The notes under the pieces are model-generated. The model worked only from the letters and a program-made list of their open reading frames with translations. It had not been told where the DNA came from and ran no database searches. Below, in pieces: positions 55,619-64,000 of a DNA stretch of 64,000 bases (its first letter is position 1; every line of letters starts with the position of its first letter). The position numbers and the translations under genes were made by a program. Source of the stretch: Anisodus tanguticus (Eukaryota > Streptophyta > Magnoliopsida > Solanales > Solanaceae); contig CM067549.1 of assembly GCA_034509755.1 (NCBI GenBank), positions 46,118,052 through 46,182,051 on the forward strand. Reading direction: 5' to 3'.

Positions 55619-56465
55619 TAGGATTGATTCAAAAGAAGAAAGAGAAATTATATAATCGGTTTACAAGATTATTAGCAACTTTTTTTTTTCACACAAGATT
55701 AGCAATCCTATGCTATTTTAACTACTCAGAGATAACAAATGATATTTTGGTAGACTAGCAATATCTTTTAGTGGTACATTACCGATGATCACAAAACTAT
55801 GTTTTGTAACAATAAAATTACTAAACTAACTATTTGTAACATTTAAGTCAGGGAACTAATAACAGTAAAATCACAAATTTATGTATTAGTCCTTCAGAAA
55901 TACAAATCATCAGAACACCAGAAAGTCAAATTTCTGACACCGGAAAAAGACAGTCATCATCACATCATCATTTAGTCATTGTGTACATACCACAGAGAGA
56001 ATTTTTGTATTAAAAAAAATCACATTATCATAACTTATATTTTAAACATAAAAATATTAAAATTTAAAAAAAATGAAAAGAAAAATTTCTCAGTAATAGA
56101 AGCGTGTTTTGCCAGCTCCTCCAGATTTGTACATATGATTTCGAGCAACTCGTTTTTCCTTTTATTTCTTTTAATTTTTACGGTTTAATTATTTATGTCA
56201 TTTTCAGGCGCCATTATTTTGTAAAATAATTATAACAAGTTAATCCGAACACCACCATATCATTAACAAAAAAACTTAAGGTGAATTTCTCAAATTCCCA
56301 TCCTACATAAGTGCTAAGAAGGGAAATTATTTCCAATAGGAGTGGAAGGGAAAAATATGAGCTAGAGACATGTCTAATAGGAATTGGCCATTGGGAGCCT
56401 TAAAAGGTCAATGACACAACCTCTTTGTTTGAGTTTCTCTAGAATTTAAGTTGGAACAAGACCAA
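55619..56465. other. AT-rich spacer, no gene seen
   Basis: No conserved peptide or repeat family recognised. Confidence 0.5.
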
Positions 56466-56589
56466 CAATAATAATAACATATCCAGTATAATTTCACAAG
56501 TGTGATTTGAAGAGAGTAAGATGTATGCAGACTTTACCTCTACCTTTGTGGGATAGAGAGATTGTTTTCGATAGATCATCGACTTAAAG
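56466..56589 (-). repeat. RTE LINE/TS-SINE 3'-end fragment, insertion site of E
   Basis: CAACAATAATAATAACATA, then TTTACCTCTACCTTTGTGGG and GATAGATCATCGACTTAAAG, the same type as 15562-15680. Element E begins directly after it. Confidence 0.65.
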
Positions 56590-57434
56590 TGTAGGTATAA
56601 ATGGTATCAGAAAGGTTAAACAGAACAAAAAGCTGAGTCGAGAGATGACTCTCTGTCTTTAAGACAAAATTTCCCCGTATAGATGCTTTTACAGTATTGG
56701 ACAATAGTCTCCCAAGATAAAACAACAACAACCAACAATACAAAGCAAGTAAGGTTGATTCTGGCGAAGAAAAAGAATATTGAACAGATTGCAAAGAGAG
56801 CAAAGGAGAGGAGAGGATTCTGTTTTGTTTTGGTATATCTCCTTTCGAATTGAACAGAAGGGTTTAATTTATAGGAAAGATGAGTGAGTTTCTGACTGTT
56901 GAAGTCAGATTAGTTGCAATGTTTCAAAGTCGTTGCAACGTTTGGTTATCTCCGAAACTTTCAGGACCAAAACGTAAATAAGAAACATTTCAGGGACCAA
57001 AAAGAAAATTCCGGAAGACAACCCATAGCCCACAGCCCGTGACCCGAGCCCGAGTCGGACCGGACCGGATGGGCGGGAGGCGGGCGTGTGGGGATTAGCC
57101 CCGAACCCAAGCTCACCTAGGTCCTTCTTCTTCTTAACACATGGGTTACCCCTTGGGGTCCCAAACCCTTGCTCAAAACTAGAGTTTATATAGTGATAAA
57201 TCCTTCCATCTTCTACCTATGTGAGAGATTTGTTATTTGGCCAAAACAATCCATCTATTCATGTCTCAAACACTTTACTTTGTGCACCAATATATCTTTC
57301 ATTTCTTAACGAAATTTGACGATACTTGGCACTAATATCATCTACTCATTTATTATATTAGGCATGTGCGAAGAAATGATATTTCCAATATACGGAGCCC
57401 ACGTGTTCAATCACACATAGTTAAATTTCCAACA
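56590..57434 (-). repeat. Element E 3' LTR
   Basis: The minus strand runs TGTTGGAAAT...CTACA. It has the conserved block at 56634-56724 and a GC-rich simple-sequence part (57015-57085). The internal side is AATCCCCTCTT, the complement of the purine tract. Confidence 0.92.
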
Positions 57435-57445
57435 ATCCCCTCTTT
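57435..57445 (-). promoter_or_regulatory. Polypurine tract of element E
   Basis: The minus strand reads AAGAGGGGAT before the 3' LTR, the same as in B. Confidence 0.8.
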
Positions 57446-58021
57446 TAAGAGAATTGGTGCACACAGGGTGCCAAAGTTCAGCAATCTTTCAGCGGAAAGA
57501 TATTGCATCAGGAAAGGTAGCTTTCGACTTTGAACCTTCCTTAGTTGATTATCATCGGATTTACTTAGTACGCGGTGAACGTGATGTCTTGAACCGTCAG
57601 TGTTTAGTGTAAATCAAGACAATGATATCAACGCAATAACTCCCATTATTCATTTCTTCTTATAATTTTGTCCGTTGTGGCCATGGACAACTCTTGGATT
57701 CTTAAGTGCGTACATTTAAAGCGGCCTGTCTTCGCACTTAAATAGGTGATCTCCTATAAGGTATCTTGCTATACCCCACTCGCAAGTGTCTGGAATCATT
57801 AAAAGTTTGTAGAAACTTATGTTTTACCATTTATGCAGGTAGCACTTTAATGTCTATCGCGAGAACAACCTTTGGAAATATATTTCTTTAAAAAATAATA
57901 ATCCGAAGTGCTCTTACTTCAAGTGAAGCGCTAAAATTGAACCTCTACAGTTTAGTTGTCCCATTGAACTAAAATCTTGGGATCTCCAGTCGGTAAGGTT
58001 GGGTTACCACCATAAAGATTC

Positions 58022-58261
58022 TTATTGTTTGGGTTTTAAGCCCATTCTGCTAGACAAACAGAATATTTGACCTTTGGATAGACCTTTAGTTAATGGATCC
58101 GCTATATTATCCTTTGATTTGACGTAATCAATGGAAATGACACTCGTGGTGATCAACTGCCTAACGGTCTTATGTCTCCGACGAATATGTCTAGACTTGT
58201 CGTTGTACATACTGTTTCGTGCCCTTCCTAAAGCCGATTGGCTGTCACAGTGAATCATCAC
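58022..58261 (-). pseudogene. RNase H C-part of element E
   Basis: 79 codons: IHCDSQSALGRARNSMYNDKSRHI (IHCDSQSA holds an active-site aspartate), RHKTVRQLI, YVKSKDNIADPLTKGLSKGQ and a final MGLKPKQ. Normal copia RNase H end. The preceding part (58262-58530) is in broken frames. Confidence 0.9.
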
Positions 58262-58530
58262 CGAAGGTACAGTTTTATCCCAACAAAGGATATCCTCTAA
58301 GAAGTCGTGAAGCCATTCTGCCGATTGGGCAATGCATGTTTGCTTAGAGGACTTCCAAGAAACAGCCTCACCACCAATTGTGAAAACATACCCACTGGTG
58401 GATTTGGTGTTCTTTATGTCCGATATCCAATTTGCATCACTGTATCCTTCAATACGACTGTATATCTTGAATAATGTAATCCATAAGTCTGTGAATATTT
58501 CAGATATCGTAGTATCTGATTTAACTCTTT

Positions 58531-59253
58531 CTAGTGATCATTTCCAGGATTACGAGTAAATCTAGCCAACTTATTGACTGGATAAGCATTATCGGGTCGA
58601 GTGTAGTTTGTAATGTACATTAAATTACCAATGACCTGCGCATATTGCTCTTGGGATACGTGTGCACCACGATTCTTATCAATTCTATGATTCATATCAA
58701 TTGGTGACTTCATAGGGGGGCTGTCAATTACATCAAATTTTCTCAAAACATCTTCAATGTAATGAGATTGAGATAAGACCAGCCCGTCAGATGTCTTAGA
58801 AATCTTAATTCCTAAGATTACATCTGCAATACCCATATCTTTCATGTCGAAACATTGTTTTAACATATTCTTGGTTTCCAGGATCAAGTTTAGACTACTT
58901 CCGGTGATGAGCATGTCATCTACGTAAAGACATATCATGACAATCGAGTCAGAGTTCCCTTTGATAGAGATACATTTATCACATTCATTTATGGAGAAAC
59001 CTTTTGATAATAAAGTATTATCAAACTTTTCATGTCAGTGTTTCGGGGCTTGTTTGAGTCCGTACAGAGACTTAACAAGTCGACATACTTTATTTTCTTG
59101 TCCGGAAACCACATACCCCTCGAGTTGTTCCATGTATATTTCCTCTTCCAACTCTCCATGTAGGAAGGCTGTCTTACCATCCATTTGATGTATCTCAAGG
59201 TCACGCAAAGCTGCAATGGCTATGAATCCCCTTATGGACGTTAATCTAGACAT
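58531..59253 (-). pseudogene. Reverse transcriptase of element E
   Basis: 59035-59253 has the N-terminal part (KTAFLHGELEEEIYMEQLEGYV, KSLYGLKQAPKH). 58531-58938 carries the catalytic ICLYVDDMLITGSS with both aspartates, then KDMGIADVILGIKISKT, IDMNHRIDKNRGAHVSQEQY and NLMYITNYTRPD. A frameshift lies at about 58940-59030. The earlier reverse transcriptase part (to about 59780) continues in other frames. Confidence 0.92.
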
Positions 59254-60247
59254 AGGGGAAATGTGTCAAAGTAATCGAGGCCTTCCTTTTGTCTGTAGCC
59301 TTTGACTACTAATTTGGCCTTATACTTGTCAATAGTTTCATCTGCTTTGTACTTTTTTTTGAGTATCCACTTACAACCTAAAGGTTTGCTTCACGGAGGA
59401 AGATCAATCATTTCCCAAGTATGGTTTTGCATGATGGAATCTATTTCGCTTTCTATATCTTCTTTCCAAAGCGGTGCTTATGGAGTTGAAAATGCTTCCT
59501 TAATTGTCCTCGGTTCATTTTCAACCATATAGGTTAGAAAATCTAGACCAAAGGTTTTGTCCTTTTTGGCTCTTTTGCTCTGTCTTGGTTCAACCTCTGG
59601 AACCCTTAGGTTCTGTAGATCTGGAACATTAAGTTCCGGATAGTCAGTAACTTCCGAGTCCTGTAGATCTAGAACGTCTAGTTCTGGATAATAAAAAACT
59701 CCCGGGTCTTGTTGATTTTGAGCATTTTGTTCATAACTTCGTTTGTGCGAAATTGTTTCTTTTTCCTTTTGAGGAAAGATCTGTTAGAAGAATTCATCAT
59801 TTCTTGATACCATGATCGTACCCTCGTGGATATCAGGTATCTCCGACTTATACACTAAGAAACGATAAACACTACTGTTATTTGCATATCCGATGAATAT
59901 GCAATCTACAGTCTTATGTCCAATTCTGACCTGTTTTGGTTTAGGTACTTCGACCTTTGCCAAACAGCCCCGCACTTTCAAATATTTGTAAGTGGGTTTC
60001 TTTCATTTCCATGATTCATATGGAGTTTTATCCTTACGCTTATGCGGGACTCTATTGAGAATTGTATTAGTGGTAAGAATCGCTTCGTCCTACGTGTTTT
60101 GGGCTAAACCGAAATTGATAAGTAAAAAATTCATCATTTCCTTTAACGTACAGTTTTTGCACTCGGCAATATCGTTAGACTGAGGCAAGTAAGGAGCGGT
60201 CGTTTGATGAATAATGCCGAATAGAGCACAATATTCTTCAAATGGTA
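59254..60247 (-). pseudogene. Integrase C-part and reverse transcriptase start of element E
   Basis: Broken minus-strand frames. 59784-59981 reads KVRGCLAKVEVPKPKQVRIGHKT and DCIFIGYANNSSVYRFLVYKSE, the usual copia integrase C-end. A D/E-rich linker and reverse transcriptase start (ALWKEDIESEID-like) follow to about 59260. Stops at several places. Confidence 0.8.
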
Positions 60248-61300
60248 CTACGTATTCTCCCCTCTATCACTACGAATTGCCTTAATCTGTAGGTTTAGTT
60301 GGTTTTCAACTTCTTCTTTGTAACGTTTAAATGCTTCAAACGCTTCATCTTTACTTTTCAACAAGTAAACATAGCAATACCTTGTATTATCATCAATGGA
60401 AGTCACAAAGTACTTGTTCCCTCCTCTAGTTTGCACAAACTTTAAATCACATATGTCGGTGTGAATAAGTTCTAGAGGAGCGGTGTTTCTTTCGATTGAA
60501 TGTAATGATGATTTGGTTAATTTTGCCTCTACGCATACCTCACATTTATGTTGATGGTTTATGTCGAAGGAAGGCAACAATTCCAACTTTACTAACTTTT
60601 GAATGAATTTGTAGTTAACGTGTCCTAATCTATGATGCCATAAATTAGAGAATTCAAGCAAGTAGGTAGAATGTTTTATTTCATTAGATGAAAGGATTAC
60701 AAACATAATATTCATTTTGAAGAGGCCGTCACACGCGGAGCCCCTTCCTACAAATACACTATTCTTAGTTATTATAAATTTATTGGACTCCAAAACTAGT
60801 CTAAAGCCAGCCTTGACCAACAGTGGCCCTGAAACTAAGTTCTTGCGGATGTCAGGGACGTGCATCACTTCTTTCAGAGTAAGCTCTTTGTCTGAAGTCA
60901 TTTTGAGGACAACCTTTCTAAGCCCTTGCACTTTAGAGGTAGCGTCATTGCCCATGAACAGTTTTTTGCCCGAGATTGGGGCGTAAGAGGAGAATGCACT
61001 CTTATCAGAGCAGATGTGACGGGTTGCACCCATATCTATCCACCATTTCTTTGGATTCTCTACCAGATTTTCCTCCAGCACTACAGCCGAGAAATTCACA
61101 ATCATGTCGTCAAGGTTCAAAGGATTATCTTTGTCTTGCACAACGTTAGCCTTGGCCTTACCTTTGTTCTTGTCTTTTCCTTCTGCCTTGGCTTCAGATT
61201 GCGGCACTCTTTGTTCATATGGCCAGGCTTTCCACAGTGATAGCAGATTCCTTTGAACTTCTCCATAGTTTGGCTTTTGCCGTCTCCCTGATACTTGCAT
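60248..61300 (-). pseudogene. Protease, gag-pre-integrase and integrase core of E
   Basis: A 350-codon open stretch, the longest in the window. The protease active site is KWWIDMGATRHIC at about residues 85-97; the D-S/T-G triad reads D-M-G, so the catalytic box carries a substitution. The gag-pre-integrase zinc region follows: LWHHRLGHVNYKFIQ ... HKCEVCVEAK (HHCC). The integrase core then has LIHTDICDLKFVQTRGGNKY, TSIDDNTRYCYVYLLKSKDE and RSDRGENT, giving the first two catalytic aspartates. The third acidic residue lies beyond the end of this stretch. It is part of the element E polyprotein, not a host gene. Confidence 0.92.
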
Positions 61301-62046
61301 TTTTTGTTGGCGTTTCCCTTCGAATCAACTAGATTCTCCTTTGCCTCCATTTGCTGCTTTCTCTTAGATATAGTTCTTTTATTGTCCTCTTGTATTTACA
61401 GTTTGACAATAAGATCTTCAAACCCCATTTCATTTGTCTTTAGTTTTAGATAACTCATGAACTCGTTCCACGAGGAAGGCAATTTCTCATTTGACTTCAT
61501 TCATTCCAAATACAGATGATGAAGAATCATTTGAAACTCCTGGATTTGGGACATCACTGATTTACCATCCACCATTTGAAATTTCAGAAACTTTCCAACA
61601 ATGAATTTCTTTGTACCCGCATCCTGTGCGCTGTACTTTTTCTTGATTTTTCCCACAACTCCTTTGCCGTCTTCACGGTGTAATACACAGTATAAAGTGT
61701 ATCCGACAGATCGTTCAAAATGCAGCTTTTTCACATGAAATCACTATGATTCTAGGCATCCAATGTTAACTTCAGGGCATTTGTGACCTGGATATCTTCG
61801 CCTACTTCAGTCGATGTATTAGACTGGGTGTCTATTGCATCCCCACCAGAAGGAGGATCTTCTGTAAGAAAGTGTGATAGGTTCAACGTAGTAAGATAGA
61901 ACAACATTTTTTGTTGTCATCTCTTGAAATTGGTACCCAGAAACTTTTCTGGGCGTTCTCCTTGATTGAAAACTGGCAGGAGTAGGGACAACAACATTCC
62001 CTTGAGTAGCAACAGCAAAACCAGAAGTAATGTTTGAAACAGACAT
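61117..62046 (-). pseudogene. Gag of element E
   Basis: Starts MSVSNITSGFAVATQGNVVV at 62046. After one frame change it reads the gag pattern GTNFKR.QQKMLFYLTTLNL and the single DTQSNTSTEVGED segment that B and C have amplified. It continues over a stop and a frame change to 61501-61734 (IVGKFLKFQMVDGKSVMSQI) and 61117-61350, where the CCHC zinc knuckle CYHCGKPGHMNKEC stands. A few point changes break it. Confidence 0.88.
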
Positions 62047-62062
62047 CTTTCGAACACTTAGT

Positions 62063-62076
62063 AATTTTGTCTTAAA
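62063..62076 (-). promoter_or_regulatory. Presumed primer-binding site of E, complementary to its LTR
   Basis: The minus strand reads TTTAAGACAAAATT one base inside the 5' LTR. It is exactly complementary over 14 nt to the block of the 3' LTR (plus-strand 56658-56671) and, with one G-to-A change, to that of the 5' LTR (62146-62159). Confidence 0.55.
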
Positions 62077-62077
62077 T

Positions 62078-62857
62078 TGTAGGAATAAATGGTGTCAGAA
62101 AGGTTAAACAGAATAAAAAGCTGAGTCGAGAGATGACTCTCAGTCTTTAAGATAAAATTGCCCCGTATAGATGCTTGTACGGTATTGGACAATAGTCTCC
62201 CAAGATAAAACAGCAACAACCAACAATACAAAGCAAGTAAGGTTGATTCTGACGAAGAAAAAAAATATTGAACAGATTGCAAAGAGAGGAGAGGAGAGGA
62301 GAGGATTCAGTTTTGTTTTTGTATATCTCCTTTCGAACTAAACAGAAGGGTTTAATTTATAGGAAAGAGGAGGGCATTTCTGACTGTTGAAGTCAGATTA
62401 GTTGCAACGTTTGATTATCTCTAAAACTTTCAGGACTAAAATATAAATAAGAAACATTTCAGGGACCAAAAAGAAAAATTTTGGAAGACAACCCATGACC
62501 CGAGCCCAAGCCAGACCGGACTGGTGTGTGGGGGATTAGCCCTGAACCCAAGCTCACCTAGGTCATCCCTCTTCTTAACATATGGGTTACCCTTTGGGGT
62601 CCCAAAACCCTTACTCAAAACTAGAGTTTATATAGTGCTCAATCCTTCCATCTTTTACCTATGTGGGAGATTTGTTATTTGGCCAAAATAATTCATTTAT
62701 TCATGTCTCAAACACTTTACTTTGTGTACCAATATATCTTTCATTTCTGAACGAAATTTGACGATACTTGACACTAATATCATCTACTCATTTAGTAGAT
62801 TAGACATTGCGAAGAAATGATTTTTCCGACATGCGGAGGCCCGCGTGTTTAAATCAC
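62078..62857 (-). repeat. Element E 5' LTR, outer end truncated
   Basis: Matches 56590-57434 but lacks the terminal part corresponding to the last 20 bp or so, and several internal short stretches. Conserved block at about 62123-62210. Confidence 0.85.
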
Positions 62858-62862
62858 TAAAG

Positions 62863-63103
62863 ACGGAAAAAATTCAATCCGAGATAAATTTTCAAAAAAA
62901 AAAAAGTTGGAACAAGAACAAAAAAATCTTTAATCTCCAACTAAAAACAGTAGCCAAAAAGGGAAAGAAAATAATTGAATGCAAAAAAGATTGATTGGTT
63001 ATGGAACTGCAAAAAAGAAAAAGGGAAAATGATGATCTCATTGCCCCATACTGCTACTAGTTGCCAACCACTAGATAGCTAAGCTTCTCCCAGCCCCCAT
63101 TTG
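62863..63103. other. Short AT-rich spacer
   Basis: No gene seen. Separates E from the next LTR. Confidence 0.4.
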
Positions 63104-64000
63104 TGTTGGAAATTAGCCTTTGGCGGGAGTTGCGACCGACCAACTTTAACGGCTTAAACACTAGTGTTACGTATGTTGGAGAATCCGGTTCTTCACACAT
63201 GCATGATGTACTAAGTACGTAGATAACCGTAGGGCCAAGAATCGTCAAATTTCATTGAGAAATGAAAGAGATATTGGTTCACGAAGTAAGGTGTTTGAAG
63301 CATGGAAAAGTGTGGTGTGTGATCAATTCTCCCTCATCGGTAGAGGAAGAAAGAATTGTTGTGTATATAATACTTGAAATTGGTTTGGGGTTTGGGACCC
63401 CAAGGGGTATCCCATGTGTTTAAAGGAGGGAGGACCTAGATGTGCTTCGGTTCAAGTAAAGACCACACGCGCGCCGCCGCCGCCCGCCGGTCCGGTTCCG
63501 GTTCCGGGTTCCGGGTTCCGGGTTCTCGGGTTCACGGGTTCACGGGTCACGGGGCCGTGGGGTCGTGGGTCGTGGGCCTTCGATATTATCTTTTTGGGCC
63601 GAGAGAACTTTGCCGAAGTGCGCTTTGATCCCGAAGTTTCGGATGTACGGTTTGGACCAGAATTCTTTCGGATGTACAGTTTGGTCCCCGAAGTTTCAAG
63701 ATGTACGCTTTGGTCCCCGAAGTTTCAAGATGTACAGTTTGGTCCCCGAAGTTTTTCGAAAAACGAGAATTTCGACGGTCCGGAACGAAACGTCCAAAGA
63801 CTCAATTCAGGCCATTTATTTTGGCCGAGTTACACCTCCTATAATGGCCAATCCGTTGGCATTTTTCACCATTTATTTTGGTGGATTAACTACCTCCATA
63901 ATGGCCATTATTTGGCCAATAATGGCTGTTATGGGGGGCAGTTAAACAGCCCTCCCTCACCTATATAAACACCCCTTATACCATTGTTGAGGAGCACTTA
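63104..64000 (+). mobile_element. D-type LTR running off the window
   Basis: Nearly identical to the start of solo LTR D (TGTTGGAAATTAGCCTTTGG, then GTTGCGACCGACCAACTTTA). It has an expanded GC-rich part (63466-63570) and three to four tandem GTAC(A/G)GTTTGGTCCCCGAAG-type units (63640-63750). CG replaces several CAG/CTG of D. Whether it is solo or the 5' LTR of an element cannot be told here. Confidence 0.9.

Larger units (their letters stand above)
56590..62857 (-). mobile_element. Element E: copia retrotransposon, best preserved here
   Basis: A reverse-strand element with LTRs 56590-57434 (845 bp) and 62078-62857 (780 bp). TAAAG occurs at 56585-56589 and 62858-62862, a likely target duplication. 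The right LTR stops about 20 bp short of the TGTTGGAAAT end seen in the left one, so that terminus was lost, apparently right at the target duplication. Order on the minus strand: gag with zinc knuckle, protease, integrase, reverse transcriptase and RNase H, with a handful of stops and frameshifts. It represents the autonomous type to which the non-autonomous elements B and C are related. Confidence 0.9.

Noticed and set aside
56602..56616. TGGTATCAG string at the edge of the E LTR as a Met-tRNA primer site
   Set aside because: It lies within the LTR and on the wrong strand for element E; the other LTR reads TGGTGTCAG. Coincidence.
1..64000. Integrated plant pararetrovirus sequences
   Set aside because: No movement-protein, coat-protein or caulimovirid reverse transcriptase pattern was found; all reverse transcriptase pieces are copia or LINE type.

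Overview
This is nuclear DNA of a flowering plant, most likely a Solanaceae species. That assignment rests on the plastid-derived ycf1/ycf2 sequence, the RTE-type LINE whose 3' end is common in nightshade genomes, and a tRNA-derived SINE remnant. No intact host gene is visible. The window is a repeat-rich block of retrotransposons nested in each other, small inverted-repeat DNA elements, a plastid insertion and AT-rich spacer.

Layout. 532-12200 is a reverse-strand Ty1/copia element (A), split in its left LTR by a complete 6.5 kb non-autonomous LTR element (B, 674-7221, TSD GTAAC). 12.2-20.1 kb is AT-rich with Stowaway-, Tourist/PIF- and other MITE-like elements and a 5'-truncated RTE LINE (15562-17969, reverse). 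20148-32159 is one insertion (TSD ACCAT) with the tandem structure LTR-internal-LTR-internal-LTR (C). 33014-36833 is a deleted copia element (F) inside an older copia integrase fragment (G). 39.3-42.2 kb carries degenerate TATAC-type tandem sequence broken by a 1.17 kb solo LTR. A small plastid ycf2 piece lies at 40.2 kb and a 6.2 kb plastid insertion at about 43.2-49.4 kb (ycf1 in reverse, then trnN-GUU). 52.7-54.3 kb is a TRIM element carrying a hAT-type MITE in one LTR and a foreign copia tail plus LTR joined through the primer-binding-site motif. 54534-55613 is a solo LTR (D). 56590-62857 is the best preserved copia element (E, reverse), and the window ends inside another D-type LTR (63104 onward).

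Elements B, C, D and E belong to one related group. All LTRs start TGTTGG and carry a conserved block of about 90 nt in the downstream part of the LTR. B, C and E do not show the usual Met-tRNA primer site. The sequence just after the 5' LTR is instead the reverse complement of 13-15 nt of the conserved LTR block, and the two sites co-vary between families. This suggests a self-primed or self-folding leader and is the most interesting signal here. A second strong signal is that the copies of C differ mainly at CAG/CTG triplets, which become CG-containing strings. That looks more like a methylation-linked base-calling artefact than evolution.
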